This document shows positions 6,422 to 15,891 of a stretch of DNA of 64,000 nucleotides, piece by piece. Under the pieces are notes generated by a model. That model saw nothing but the letters and a program-made list of their open reading frames with translations. It was not told the origin of the DNA and did not search any database. Position 1 is the first letter of the stretch. Every line of letters begins with the position of its first letter. Origin of the DNA: Paludibacteraceae bacterium (GTDB taxonomy: Bacteria; Bacteroidota; Bacteroidia; Bacteroidales; Paludibacteraceae); assembly GCA_017471285.1 (NCBI GenBank), contig JAFUUZ010000054.1, positions 1-64,000 of the forward strand, written 5' to 3'. A program made the translations under genes and the position numbers.

Positions 6422-6494
6422 TCGAGAAGAGGCGACTCGAACGCCCGACCCCTACGTCCCGAACGTAGTGCGCTACCAACTGCGCTACTTCTCG
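6422..6494 (-). tRNA. tRNA-Pro (anticodon CGG)
   Basis: The minus strand folds fully: acceptor CGAGAAG/CTTCTCG, D-stem GCGC/GCGC, anticodon stem CTACG/CGTAG with loop TTCGGGA (anticodon CGG), T-stem GGGCG/CGCCT (one G-U) with loop TTCGAGT, discriminator A. 73 nt; CCA is not encoded. A promoter lies about 260 bases upstream and a terminator follows at once. Confidence 0.95.
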
Positions 6495-6661
6495 AAATGC
6501 GGAGCATTTCTTCGGACTCTCTTAACAGTTCGTAGTTTACCTGGTCGTAAAGCAGGGAACCCCGCCCTCCTTTACTTCCGTAAACTATCTCCTGTTTGCG
6601 AGAGGTCTCGATTGCTTTCGCTCACGCTTATGTCTCGCTCTTTTACAAAAGCGGTTTTTAA

Positions 6662-6751
6662 ACCGTTTTTTTCTCGGCACAGGTGCCTTCGATTAAAAAG
6701 CGTTTTTTTTACCGTTTTTTTCTCGGCACAAGCGCCTTCGATTAAAAAGCG
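6662..6751. repeat. Two direct repeats between tRNA-Pro promoter and tRNA
   Basis: ACCGTTTTTTTCTCGGCACA plus GCCTTCGATTAAAAAGCG occurs at 6662-6702 and 6711-6751 (period 49), differing at two or three bases. Each copy has a small GGCA/TGCC hairpin. They lie within the presumed tRNA-Pro precursor. Confidence 0.65.
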
Positions 6752-6755
6752 GGTG

Positions 6756-6793
6756 CAAAAGTACTGCTTTTTTTTGATATACGCAAATTTTTT
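6756..6793 (-). promoter_or_regulatory. Promoter for tRNA-Pro
   Basis: Minus-strand TTTG, 20-odd bases containing TATATCAAAAAAAA, then TACTTTTG (6756-6763). Transcription would start near 6750 and run to tRNA-Pro at 6494. Confidence 0.7.
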
Positions 6794-6798
6794 GCGAT

Positions 6799-9114
6799 TT
6801 ATTTTGCACTTTTTCGTCTAAAAGTGCGTTTACCGGGCTTTATAGGTTCCCCTTGAGCCATTATTTCACGCACTTGCGCCTCCGTCACCGTCTCTACCTG
6901 GATGTTCTTTGGCAGCTGGTAATTGCCCTCCGGTGTATGGATATAAGCGCCATACCTGCCGTTCAACACCTGCACATCGCCCCACTGGTGCACCGGAGTG
7001 GATGTGTTCTGTTTCTCCTCGATGAGCGCAATAGCATCCTCCATGGTCACTGTAAACGGATCTTTGCCCTTGGGTATGGAGATGAACACATGGTTATAAT
7101 GCACGTACGGACCGTACTTGCCCTCGCCTATCACTACCGGCAATCCCTCGTACTCGCCCAGCGTGAGAGGCAGCGCCGTCTTGAACAGCTCCAGCGCCTC
7201 GGCTAACGTGATGGAGTAGATCGACTGGTTCTTCTTCAGGCTGGCGAAACGCGGTTTGGCGTCTGCCGCATTACCCATCTGCACGCACGGACCTATCTTG
7301 CTGATCTTTGCGATAATAGGCTGTCCCGTCTCCGGGTCGTTGCCCAGGAACCTGCCCTCCACCTTACCGGACGGCACGGCGGAGACAAGCGGATGGAAAG
7401 TCTTGTAGAACGTGTCCACCGTCTTCACCCAGTCGGCTTTGCCTGCCGCGATACGGTCGAACTGCTCCTCCTCGTGCGCCGTGAAATCATAATTGAGGAT
7501 CTCCGGGAAATGCTCCACCAGAAAATCATTGGTCATCTGTCCCAGATCCGTCGGCAGGAACCGCTGCGTCTCTGCGCCGTACATCTCGCTGCGCTGTTTC
7601 TCCAGCACCATCCCGTTCTTCAGAGTCAGGATAGCTATATCCCTTTTGACACCCGGCACGGAGCCTTTCTCCACATATTTCACATGCTGGATGGTGTCAA
7701 TGATCGTGGCGTAGGTGGAAGGACGCCCTATCTCCAGTTCCTCCATCCGTTTCACGAGCGTGGCGTCGTTATACCGCAACGGAGGCTTGGCATAGGTCTG
7801 TATCGCCTCTGCGCCCTGCAGTCTCAGCCGCTCGCGCGGAGACATGGCGGGTAAGATCCGGCGCTCCTCCTCCGCGTCGTCCGTGGACTGGACATAGACG
7901 CGTGTGAAACCGTCGAAAGTGATCACCTCGCCTGCCGCCACAAACGCATATTTGGATCCGTGTACCGACACCTCGATAGTGGTCTTCTCGCCCTGCGCCT
8001 CAGCCATCTGGCTGGCTATCGTGCGTTTCCATATCAGTTCGTACAGACGCTGCTCGTCTTTGGTGGCTCCGGCGCTCAGACGGCTCATATAAGCCGGACG
8101 GATCGCCTCGTGCGCCTCCTGCGCGCCTTTGGATTTGGTGCGGTACTGGCGCGTATGCACGTATTTCTCGCCGTACTGCTCCGCGATAACCTCCTTGCTC
8201 GTCGCTAACGCCAGAGACGAGAGGTTCACCGAATCCGTACGCATATAGGTGATATGTCCGCTCTCATACAGCGTCTGCGCCAGACGCATGGTCTTGGAGA
8301 CGGAGAACTTGAGCTTCCGCGCCGCTTCCTGCTGGAGCGTGGACGTGGTGAACGGAGGTGCCGGCATATGGGTCACCGGTCGGCGTTGTACATCGCGTAC
8401 GATGAACTGAGCCGTGTTCAGACTCTCCAGAAACTCAATCGCATCTTTCTTATGGGAGAAACGGTGGTTCAACTCGCATCTCAATACCGATGCGTCACCC
8501 GGATTTATACCGATGAAATCGGCAAAAGTTCGATATGCGGACGAAGCGCGGAAGGATTCTATCTCGCGCTCTTTCTCTACTATCAGCCTTACCGCCACCG
8601 ATTGTACACGGCCGGCGGAAAGACCGGTCGTCACCTTCCTCCAGAGCACCGGCGACAGTTCGAACCCGACGATACGGTCCAGTACGCGGCGCGCCTGCTG
8701 GGCGTTCACCAGGTTATAGTCTATATCCCGCGGATTGGCTATTCCGTCAAGCACATCGCTCTTCGTGATCGACGGGAAGACGATACGGTGGGTCTCTTTG
8801 TTCTGCAGCCCCAGCACCTGGTACAGATGCCAGGCTATCGCTTCTCCTTCGCGGTCCTCATCGGATGCAAGCCATACGACATCCGATTTGGCCACTTCTC
8901 TTTTCAACTCCTCCACCAGACGCTCTTTGTTGCTGTCTATCACGTAGTTCGGCTCGTAGCCGTGCTCGATATCGATACCCAGCGAGTTCTTGCCCAGCGG
9001 CTCGATATCACGGATATGGCCTTGGCTGCTCATTACCTTGAAATCATCTCCGAGAAACGATTTGATCGTCTTTACCTTGCCCGGAGACTCTACTATAACC
9101 AGATTTTTGCTCAT
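6799..9114 (-). CDS. topA: DNA topoisomerase I (type IA)
   Basis: 771 residues, starting MSKNLVIVESPGKVKTI. It relaxes negatively supercoiled DNA by transient single-strand breaks. The TOPRIM domain is at the N-terminus (VESPGK at 8-13, the acidic DEDREGE at 85-91). The catalytic tyrosine is Y290 in GHITYMRTDSVNLS. The C-terminus carries topoisomerase C-terminal repeats (GEGKYGPYVHYN, LNGRYGAYIHTPEGNYQLPK) and no Cys4 zinc ribbon, as is usual in Bacteroidota. It has its own promoter (TACTTTTG on the minus strand at 9153-9160) and is divergent from the nfeD-floA run. Start chosen at the family-conserved MxKNLVIVESP. Confidence 0.97.
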   Translation of the reverse strand: MSKNLVIVESPGKVKTIKSFLGDDFKVMSSQGHIRDIEPLGKNSLGIDIEHGYEPNYVIDSNKERLVEELKREVAKSDVVWLASDEDREGEAIAWHLYQVLGLQNKETHRIVFPSITKSDVLDGIANPRDIDYNLVNAQQARRVLDRIVGFELSPVLWRKVTTGLSAGRVQSVAVRLIVEKEREIESFRASSAYRTFADFIGINPGDASVLRCELNHRFSHKKDAIEFLESLNTAQFIVRDVQRRPVTHMPAPPFTTSTLQQEAARKLKFSVSKTMRLAQTLYESGHITYMRTDSVNLSSLALATSKEVIAEQYGEKYVHTRQYRTKSKGAQEAHEAIRPAYMSRLSAGATKDEQRLYELIWKRTIASQMAEAQGEKTTIEVSVHGSKYAFVAAGEVITFDGFTRVYVQSTDDAEEERRILPAMSPRERLRLQGAEAIQTYAKPPLRYNDATLVKRMEELEIGRPSTYATIIDTIQHVKYVEKGSVPGVKRDIAILTLKNGMVLEKQRSEMYGAETQRFLPTDLGQMTNDFLVEHFPEILNYDFTAHEEEQFDRIAAGKADWVKTVDTFYKTFHPLVSAVPSGKVEGRFLGNDPETGQPIIAKISKIGPCVQMGNAADAKPRFASLKKNQSIYSITLAEALELFKTALPLTLGEYEGLPVVIGEGKYGPYVHYNHVFISIPKGKDPFTVTMEDAIALIEEKQNTSTPVHQWGDVQVLNGRYGAYIHTPEGNYQLPKNIQVETVTEAQVREIMAQGEPIKPGKRTFRRKSAK

Positions 9115-9152
9115 AAACTATATAAATAAGGTGTACCCTCGAAAATTCGCCG

Positions 9153-9229
9153 CAAAAGTAGTACAAAAAAATTATTTGCGCAAATTTTTTTTATTCGCTT
9201 GCGTATATCAAAGATATTTTGTATCTTTG
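9153..9229. promoter_or_regulatory. Divergent promoters for topA and nfeD-floA
   Basis: Minus: TTTG (9181-9184) and TACTTTTG (9153-9160), 20 bp apart. Plus: TTG (9199-9201) and TATCTTTG (9222-9229), 20 bp apart with TATATCAAAG between. TTTGCGCAAA (9176-9185) is a palindrome between them. Confidence 0.75.
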
Positions 9230-9278
9230 CACCCGATTTGAGAAAAATAATTTTAATTTTTTTATCGAAAGGACTTGC

Positions 9279-9617
9279 ATGAATGTATTTTTAGTCGTAT
9301 TATTAGTGCTCGCGGGCGTTGCGTTATTACTCGCGGAGATGTTCCTTCTGCCGGGTTTTGGCATAGCGGGTATCGGTGGTTTCGGTTGCCTGATAGCAGC
9401 CGTAGTGATGGCATGGCTCATGATCAGCCGCATGGCGGGGTATATCACCCTGGGCGCCTGTCTGGTTCTTTCGGGACTGGCTATTTGGGGCTTCCTGCGC
9501 AGCAAGGCGCTTGACAGGATGGCGCTGGATAGCAAGATTGACAGCCATGTGGAGCTGGCGAAGAACAAGCTGAAGAAGGACGGCACGCCGGCGGAGGAAA
9601 AGAACGAAGAAAAATAA
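9279..9617 (+). CDS. Short NfeD-like membrane protein
   Basis: 112 residues from the ATG at 9279 with AAAGGA 6-11 bases upstream; the longer frame to 9219 runs into the promoter. Three hydrophobic segments (about 3-25, 30-50, 53-73) include the glycine-rich PGFGIAGIGGFG turn typical of NfeD membrane parts. A charged tail (ELAKNKLKKDG, EEKNEEK) follows. The soluble OB-fold domain of full-length NfeD is absent. It sits 27 bases upstream of floA, the usual pairing, and probably partners flotillin in membrane microdomains. Confidence 0.8.
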   Translation: MNVFLVVLLVLAGVALLLAEMFLLPGFGIAGIGGFGCLIAAVVMAWLMISRMAGYITLGACLVLSGLAIWGFLRSKALDRMALDSKIDSHVELAKNKLKKDGTPAEEKNEEK

Positions 9618-9644
9618 TCTCTCACTAACTAAAATCATAAAACT

Positions 9645-10631
9645 ATGGACATCCTAACCATTATTGTTGTAACGCTGGTAGCGATTGCACTTTGTATTTT
9701 CTTTTATTACGTACCGTTCATGCTGTGGATCAACGCCGTAGTGAGCGGAGTACGTATCAGTCTGGTACAGCTCTTCCTGATGCGCATCCGTAAGGTGCCG
9801 CCCACGAAGATCGTCAACTGTATGATCGAGGCGCACAAAGCGGGTCTGACAGAGGTCAAACGCGACGGCCTGGAGGCGCATTACCTCGCCGGAGGACATA
9901 TCGAACGCGTCGTACATGCGCTCGTCTCCGCTAACAAAGCCGGTATAGACCTCTCCTTCCAGATGGCTACGGCGATAGACCTGGCGGGACGCGATGTGTT
10001 CGAGGCGGTGCAGATGAGCGTGAACCCCAAAGTGATTGACACGCCTCCCGTTGCCGCTGTGGCGAAAGACGGTATCCAGCTCATCGCCAAAGCGCGTGTG
10101 ACCGTCCGCGCTAACATCCGCCAACTGGTCGGAGGCGCCGGAGAGGACACAATCCTCGCACGCGTAGGAGAAGGTATCGTCAGCTCCATCGGTTCCGCCG
10201 AGAGCCACAAACAGGTGCTGGAGAACCCGGATTCGATCAGCAAACTGGTGCTCTCCAAAGGACTTGACGACGGTACCGCGTTTGAGATCCTTTCTATTGA
10301 TATAGCGGATATCGATGTAGGTAAGAATATCGGTGCGCAGCTGCAGATGGACCAGGCGGAGGCGGACAAGAACATCGCTCAGGCGAAGGCGGAGGAACGC
10401 CGCGCAATGGCTATCGCCAGCGAGCAGGAGATGAAAGCGAAAGCGCAGGAAGCACGCGCCAAGGTGATTGAGGCAGAGGCGCTCGTACCGCAAGCCATGG
10501 CGGAGGCTTTCCGCAACGGAAACCTCGGAATCATGGATTACTACCGGATGCAGAATATCCAGGCGGATACCACCATGCGCGAACAGATAGCGGGAGGAGG
10601 ACAGCCTGCCGCTTCTTCAAAGAAGAAGTGA
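9645..10631 (+). CDS. floA: Flotillin-like protein FloA
   Basis: 328 residues. An N-terminal membrane hairpin (about 3-50: [20 protein letters not shown]) is followed by an SPFH/flotillin domain ([25 protein letters not shown] at about 124-150, GEGIVSSIG) and an Ala/Glu-rich coiled region ([20 protein letters not shown], about 230-280). The length and order match FloA (former UPF0365/YqfA family). It organises membrane microdomains and affects membrane fluidity. It forms an operon with the short NfeD protein. Confidence 0.95.
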   Translation: MDILTIIVVTLVAIALCIFFYYVPFMLWINAVVSGVRISLVQLFLMRIRKVPPTKIVNCMIEAHKAGLTEVKRDGLEAHYLAGGHIERVVHALVSANKAGIDLSFQMATAIDLAGRDVFEAVQMSVNPKVIDTPPVAAVAKDGIQLIAKARVTVRANIRQLVGGAGEDTILARVGEGIVSSIGSAESHKQVLENPDSISKLVLSKGLDDGTAFEILSIDIADIDVGKNIGAQLQMDQAEADKNIAQAKAEERRAMAIASEQEMKAKAQEARAKVIEAEALVPQAMAEAFRNGNLGIMDYYRMQNIQADTTMREQIAGGGQPAASSKKK

Positions 10632-10673
10632 GGGGGAATTGATAATTGATACTTGATAATTGATAATTGAGAA
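10632..10673. repeat. Degenerate short tandem repeat spacer running into a TTG start
   Basis: GATAATTGATACTTGATAAT and TGATAATTGAGAATTG: repeats of a TGATAAT-like 7- to 10-mer fill the spacer. The last TTG of the tract is the start codon of the next gene. Confidence 0.7.
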
Positions 10674-11459
10674 TTGCGAATAGCACTTCTTCAATATTCG
10701 ATAGAGTGGGCTAACCCGCAGGCGAACATCGGTTTGCTGGACGAGCGTCTGCGCGCCATAGCAGGGCGGGCGGAGATAGCCGTTGTGCCGGAGATGTTCT
10801 CTACGGGCTTCTGCACCGACCGGCCCGGACTTGCCGAAGAATGGATCACAGGTCCTACCTGCCGGGCGCTCCAACAGATGGCGGATACCTACCAACTGGC
10901 TATCATCGGTTCGCTGATGGTTACGGAAAACGGCAGACTCTATAACCGCGGATTCATCTTCCGCCCGGACGACACGCCGCAGTACTACGACAAACATCAT
11001 CTGTACCGCAGCGGCGGCGAAGCGGAGTTCTTCACGCCCGGCAACGAACGTAAGATCTTCGACTTCCGGGGCGTCAAGATACGGCTGGCGGTATGCTACG
11101 ACCTGCGCTTCCCCGTATGGCTGCGCCAGGACAAGCATAACCTCTATGACATCCTCGTCTGCGTAGCCTGCTGGCCTACGGTGCGCATCCAGTATTGGGA
11201 CACACTCCTGTCCGCCAGAGCCGCGGAGAACCATTGCTACGGGATCGGCGTGAACATGACCGGGACGGACGGCATGCAGATGGATTATGTCGGCCATTCG
11301 GCGGCGTACGACACATGGCTCAAGGACGTAGCGGGATTTGAAGACTACGAGGAAGGCACGCGTATAGTGGACCTGTCCATAGAGAAACTGCAGCATTTCA
11401 GGGATGTGCTCCCGCAATGGGAAGAAGCGGATGAGTTTGAATTGAAAACAGGAATTTGA
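10674..11459 (+). CDS. Nitrilase-family omega-amidase (YafV-like)
   Basis: 261 residues from a TTG start: RIALLQYSIEW matches the usual N-terminus and no ATG or GTG is available. The catalytic triad of the nitrilase superfamily is visible: E40 (VVPEMFSTGF), K107 (YYDKHHL) and C141 (LAVCYDLRFP). The closest functional group is omega-amidase, which hydrolyses alpha-ketoglutaramate or ketosuccinamate and repairs side products of transamination. The protein is cytoplasmic, with no signal peptide. It is co-directional with floA and recJ, with spacers of about 20-40 bases. Substrate assignment within the superfamily is inferred. Confidence 0.88.
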   Translation: MRIALLQYSIEWANPQANIGLLDERLRAIAGRAEIAVVPEMFSTGFCTDRPGLAEEWITGPTCRALQQMADTYQLAIIGSLMVTENGRLYNRGFIFRPDDTPQYYDKHHLYRSGGEAEFFTPGNERKIFDFRGVKIRLAVCYDLRFPVWLRQDKHNLYDILVCVACWPTVRIQYWDTLLSARAAENHCYGIGVNMTGTDGMQMDYVGHSAAYDTWLKDVAGFEDYEEGTRIVDLSIEKLQHFRDVLPQWEEADEFELKTGI

Positions 11460-11479
11460 GAATCAGAAATTGAGAACCG

Positions 11480-13195
11480 GTGGAGAATAGTTGGCACATA
11501 AAGCAATTGACGGAGGAAGAACAGGCCGCAGCGGACCGTCTGAGCGCCGAGCTGGATATCAGCGCGGCGGCAGGACGTATCTTAGCCGGCCGCGGACTCC
11601 GTACCGCCGCCCAGGCACGGGCGTATATCCGTCCCTCGCTGGACAGCCTGCACGACCCCTTCCTGATGCGCGACATGGGGGCTGCTGTGGACCGCCTCTG
11701 CCGCGCGATAGACACCCGTGAACGCATCATGGTCTATGGAGACTACGACGTGGACGGCACTACCGCCGTCGCGCTGATGTATTCCTTCCTCCGCAAACTC
11801 ACGGACAACCTCGTCTATTATATTCCCGACCGCTATACCGAGGGATACGGTATCTCCGTCAAAGGTATCGACACCGCCAAAGAGCAGGGTTGCACACTCG
11901 TCATCGCCCTGGACTGCGGTATCAAAGCGGTGGACAAGATAGCCTACGCCACCTCGCTGGGTATTGACTTCATCGTCTGCGACCACCATACGCCGGGCGA
12001 CGAGATTCCCAAAGCGGTAGCCGTGCTGAATATGAAACGGTCCGACTGCAACTATCCCTTCAAGGAACTGAGCGGTTGCGGCGTAGGGTTCAAACTGGCG
12101 CAAGCCTATGCCCTCCGCCGCGGGATGGATATGCGCGAGGTGTACCGTCTGCTGCCGCTGCTCGCCATGTCTATCGCCAGCGACGTGGTGCCCGTCACGG
12201 GAGAAAACCGCATACTGGCGTACTACGGACTCAAAGCGCTCAATGCGCAGCCTACCGAGGGCATGAAGGCTATCATGCGCGTGGCGGGGATAGAAGGAAA
12301 GACCGTCACGATCAGCGATCTCGTCTTCCGTTTCGGACCGAGGCTCAACGCCGCCGGACGTATCAAGAGCGGAGCGGAAGCCGTGCGGCTGCTCATCTCC
12401 CAGGACGCAGAAGCCGCCATGCGCTTCGCACGCGACATAGACTCCTATAACCAGGACCGACGCGATTATGACAGCAAGACGACCGACGAAGCACTCGCTC
12501 AACTGGCAAAAGACCCGATGAATCCGGACAAATTCACTACTGTCGTCTTCTCGCCCGAATGGCACAAGGGTGTGGTAGGTATCGCTGCCAGCCGCCTCAC
12601 GGAGACATGGTACCGGCCTACGATCGTGCTAACCGCAGGGGACGACGATATCATCTCCGGCAGCGCACGGTCCGTCAGCGATTTTGATATCTACACCGCT
12701 ATCGACTCTTGCCGCGACCTGCTCACCAACTTCGGCGGACATAAGTTCGCTGCGGGACTGAGCATGCACAAAGCGGACCTGCCGGAGTTCAAACGCAGGT
12801 TCGAAGAATACGTGGCTGCGCATATCACCCCGGAACAACGGGTGCCGACACTGGATATAGAAGCCGAAGTGGAACTGAGCGACATGGACTGGAAGATGTA
12901 CCGGATCCTGCAGTGTCTGGAGCCTTTCGGTCCCGGCAACGAGCGTCCGCTCTTCCTATGCCGCAACCTGATCAACAACCACGGCACACGCGCCGTGAGT
13001 GACGGAAGGCATCTGCACCTCGACCTCACCGACCGCGTCGTGGCAATGACCGGTATCGCTTTCGGGGAAGGAGACAAAGCCCTCCACCTCCAGAACGGCA
13101 AGAGCGTGGATGTCTGTTTCTATCTGGAGGAGAACAGCTATCGCGGCCACACCTCCCTCCAGATGAATGCCCAGGATATAAAACTCAACGGGTAA
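11480..13195 (+). CDS. recJ: Single-stranded-DNA exonuclease RecJ
   Basis: 571 residues from a GTG start ([15 protein letters not shown]); the preceding bases are a GAGAAT/TGAGAA repeat. The DHH phosphoesterase motifs are intact: [11 protein letters not shown] at 86-96, LDCG at 145, [11 protein letters not shown] at 167-177. The DHHA1 domain has the GGH signature [13 protein letters not shown], and a C-terminal OB-like region ([13 protein letters not shown]) follows. It degrades single-stranded DNA 5' to 3' in recombination and mismatch repair. Length is normal for the family. Confidence 0.96.
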   Translation: MENSWHIKQLTEEEQAAADRLSAELDISAAAGRILAGRGLRTAAQARAYIRPSLDSLHDPFLMRDMGAAVDRLCRAIDTRERIMVYGDYDVDGTTAVALMYSFLRKLTDNLVYYIPDRYTEGYGISVKGIDTAKEQGCTLVIALDCGIKAVDKIAYATSLGIDFIVCDHHTPGDEIPKAVAVLNMKRSDCNYPFKELSGCGVGFKLAQAYALRRGMDMREVYRLLPLLAMSIASDVVPVTGENRILAYYGLKALNAQPTEGMKAIMRVAGIEGKTVTISDLVFRFGPRLNAAGRIKSGAEAVRLLISQDAEAAMRFARDIDSYNQDRRDYDSKTTDEALAQLAKDPMNPDKFTTVVFSPEWHKGVVGIAASRLTETWYRPTIVLTAGDDDIISGSARSVSDFDIYTAIDSCRDLLTNFGGHKFAAGLSMHKADLPEFKRRFEEYVAAHITPEQRVPTLDIEAEVELSDMDWKMYRILQCLEPFGPGNERPLFLCRNLINNHGTRAVSDGRHLHLDLTDRVVAMTGIAFGEGDKALHLQNGKSVDVCFYLEENSYRGHTSLQMNAQDIKLNG

Positions 13196-13232
13196 ATCGT
13201 ATATCGTAAATGACCAAATCGTAAATAATCTT

Positions 13233-13829
13233 ATGTTTTCCGAACGAGACACCAAAGGCCCGAGCTTGCGTCGGGGATCCATTGAGGTAGTATGCGGTTC
13301 TATGTTCTCCGGCAAGACGGAAGAGCTTATCCGCCGCATGAAACGCGCCAAGTTTGCCAAACTGCGCGTGGAGATTTACAAACCGGCTATTGACGTGCGC
13401 TACAGCGATGAAGACGTAGTGAGCCATGACCGCAATGTGATCCAGTCCACGCCGGTGGACAGCAGCCAGAACATCCTGCTGATGGTTGATGACATCGACG
13501 TGGTGGGTATCGACGAGGCGCAGTTCTTCGACATGGGTATCGTCGATGTATGCCAGCAGCTTGCCAACCGCGGCATCCGCGTGATTGTGGCAGGTCTGGA
13601 TATGGATTACCGCGGCGTACCGTTCGGCCCTATCCCGGCGCTGATGGCTATTGCCGACGACGTGTACAAGCCCCATGCCATATGCGTCCATTGCGGCGAT
13701 CTGGCGTATGTGAGCCATCGCCTCGTAGCCTCGGACAAACGCGTCCTGCTGGGAGAGACAGACAGCTACGAACCTCTATGCCGCGCATGCTATAACAAAG
13801 CCATTGCCCAGGAAGAAGAGAAATTGTGA
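13233..13829 (+). CDS. tdk: Thymidine kinase, type II
   Basis: 198 residues. Walker A is GSMFSGKT (22-29), the catalytic glutamate is E94 in GIDEAQFFD, and the lasso and substrate-binding segment is [13 protein letters not shown]. The zinc site is made of CVHC (near 150) and CRAC (near 185). It phosphorylates thymidine in the salvage pathway in the cytoplasm. The 37-base spacer after recJ is another repeat tract (ATCGTATATCGTAAATGACC). Complete and typical in length. Confidence 0.96.
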   Translation: MFSERDTKGPSLRRGSIEVVCGSMFSGKTEELIRRMKRAKFAKLRVEIYKPAIDVRYSDEDVVSHDRNVIQSTPVDSSQNILLMVDDIDVVGIDEAQFFDMGIVDVCQQLANRGIRVIVAGLDMDYRGVPFGPIPALMAIADDVYKPHAICVHCGDLAYVSHRLVASDKRVLLGETDSYEPLCRACYNKAIAQEEEKL

Positions 13830-13860
13830 ATTATGAATTGTGAATTGTAAATTGTAAATT
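13826..13860. repeat. Degenerate short tandem repeat before priA
   Basis: GTGAATTATGAATTGTGAAT followed by TGTAAATTGTAAATTATCAA: repeats of a GTGAATT/GTAAATT 7-mer overlap the tdk stop and reach the priA N-terminal codons. Confidence 0.7.
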
Positions 13861-15891
13861 ATCAATTACCTTGACGTCATATTACCGTTAGCCATCCGGG
13901 ACTGTTATACCTATAGCGTTCCGGACGGTTTGTCTATACCCGCTCCGGGTAGCCGTGTGCTCGTCCCGCTGATGGCGAAAGAGGTGCGCGGCGTGGTGCT
14001 GCGGACCCATACGGAGCCTGTCGATCCGGCTTTCGCCGCCAAGATACGCCCCTTCATCCGTGTCCTGGACGAAGCTCCGGTCGTACCGCGTGAGCAGTTG
14101 GCGCTGTGGCAATGGATGAGCGCCTATTACATGTGTACGCTCGGAGAGGTGATGAGCGCCGCGCTGCCCGGTGGTCTGGACAAACGCCTCACCGACCCTC
14201 CCAAACGCCGCAGGACGGCGATCCCGCCCTACACCGGACCGGTAGAACCCGCCCATCCGCTGACGCCTGCACAGCAGAAAAGTGTCGATGAAATCGAAGG
14301 TTTCTGGTCTTCCGGAAAGGATATAGTACTGTTCCATGGCGTCACCTCCAGCGGCAAGACGGATATCTATATCCATCTGATCCGGTCGCAACTGGAGCAG
14401 GGGAAGAACGTGCTCTATCTGGTGCCGGAGATCGCTCTGACGACCCAGCTCACCAGCCGGCTGCAGCATGTGTTCGGAGACCGGCTGATCGTCTATCACA
14501 GCCGTTTGACGGACGCCGAGCGCGAACAGCGGTACCGGGAACTAAGCCGGGTCAGACCTGAGTCGGCTGCCGGACATCCTTATGTGGTCATCGGGGCGCG
14601 GAGTGCCGTCTTCATGCCCGTACCCGAGATAGGTATCGTTATCGTGGACGAAGAGCATGAGCCGAGTTACAAACAGGAAGAGCCTGCTCCCCGTTATCAC
14701 GCCCGTTCGGCAGCGATCATGCTGGCGAAAGAGCATGGTGCCAAAGTGCTGCTGGGAACAGCCACTCCTTCGCTGGAGTCGTATTATCTGGCGCAGAAAG
14801 GGGTGTACGGCTTGGTGGAGATAACGGAGCGTTTCGGCGGCGCGGAGCTGCCGGAGATACGGCTGGTTGATCTCAGACGCCAGTATGAACGCAAAGAGAT
14901 GTACGGCCATTTCAGCGACCCGCTGATAGCGCAGATCCGCCGGGTTCTGGCGGAGGGCAAACAGGTCATCCTCTTCCAGAACAGACGCGGCTATGCACCC
15001 CAGATACAATGTACCTCCTGTGGCCAGCCGCCGCGGTGCGTGCAATGCGACGTGCCGATGACCCTGCATCTGCGTGACAAAGAGATGCGGTGCCATTATT
15101 GCGGCTATCACTCGCCTATACCGGACCTCTGCCCGCATTGCGGCGGCGAATACAAAACCATCGGGTTCGGCACCGAGCGGATAGAGGACGAGATACAGAC
15201 CTTCTTTCCGGAAGCCCGCGTGCTGCGCATGGATTTGGATACCACACGCAACCGGTCGGCATACCAGGATATCATCAACGCTTTCGCCAACCATGAATGT
15301 GACATCCTGGTAGGCACCCAGATGGTGACGAAGGGGCTGCATTTCGACGACGTGCGGCTGGTGGCGGTTCTCAACGCCGACCCGCTCTTCAACCAGCCCG
15401 ATTTCCGGGCATACGAACGGGCATACCAGATGCTGGAGCAGGTGGCGGGAAGAGCCGGCAGGAAAGGGACGAAAGGAGAGGTATGGATCCAGACCTTCGA
15501 TACCGCGAACCTCGTGCTGCAGATGGTGCAGCATCACGACTATGCGTCTCTCTACAACCATCAGATAGCCGAACGGAAGATGTTCAACTACCCTCCTTTC
15601 TACCGTCTGATACGCCTGCAGCTGCGCCATGCCAAACAGCAGCAGGTACACCTCGCGGCGGAGGAGTTGCAGACCTATCTCACGCGGATCTTCGGTCCGC
15701 GCGTGTCGGGGGTCATCATACCCTCCGTGGAACGCGTGCAGGCATACTATATACGCGAACTGACACTGCGTATCGAGCAGGGGGCGAACATGGCGGAAGC
15801 CAAACGGAGAGTGAGAGAGGCGATAGCGTATGTTTCCTCGGTTTCATCGGGTAAAAATGTAAAAATCATCGCGGACGTAGATCCGCTGTGA
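13861..15891 (+). CDS. priA: Primosomal helicase PriA with a non-canonical start
   Basis: Replication-restart helicase. The first ATG/GTG/TTG in frame is the TTG at 13930, but the frame is open upstream to a TAA at 13855. Codons 13864-13923 encode NYLDVILPLAIRDCYTYSVP, the conserved PriA N-terminus. The start must therefore be ATC (13861) or ATT (13858), giving about 676 residues. Walker A is VTSSGKTDIY and the DEEH box is VDEEHEPSYKQ. Eight zinc cysteines lie in CTSCGQPPRCVQC and CHYCGYHSPIPDLCPHC, followed by the helicase motif GRAGRKG. A TTG start at 13930 would remove part of the 3'-end-binding domain. Confidence 0.9.
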   Translation: MNYLDVILPLAIRDCYTYSVPDGLSIPAPGSRVLVPLMAKEVRGVVLRTHTEPVDPAFAAKIRPFIRVLDEAPVVPREQLALWQWMSAYYMCTLGEVMSAALPGGLDKRLTDPPKRRRTAIPPYTGPVEPAHPLTPAQQKSVDEIEGFWSSGKDIVLFHGVTSSGKTDIYIHLIRSQLEQGKNVLYLVPEIALTTQLTSRLQHVFGDRLIVYHSRLTDAEREQRYRELSRVRPESAAGHPYVVIGARSAVFMPVPEIGIVIVDEEHEPSYKQEEPAPRYHARSAAIMLAKEHGAKVLLGTATPSLESYYLAQKGVYGLVEITERFGGAELPEIRLVDLRRQYERKEMYGHFSDPLIAQIRRVLAEGKQVILFQNRRGYAPQIQCTSCGQPPRCVQCDVPMTLHLRDKEMRCHYCGYHSPIPDLCPHCGGEYKTIGFGTERIEDEIQTFFPEARVLRMDLDTTRNRSAYQDIINAFANHECDILVGTQMVTKGLHFDDVRLVAVLNADPLFNQPDFRAYERAYQMLEQVAGRAGRKGTKGEVWIQTFDTANLVLQMVQHHDYASLYNHQIAERKMFNYPPFYRLIRLQLRHAKQQQVHLAAEELQTYLTRIFGPRVSGVIIPSVERVQAYYIRELTLRIEQGANMAEAKRRVREAIAYVSSVSSGKNVKIIADVDPL

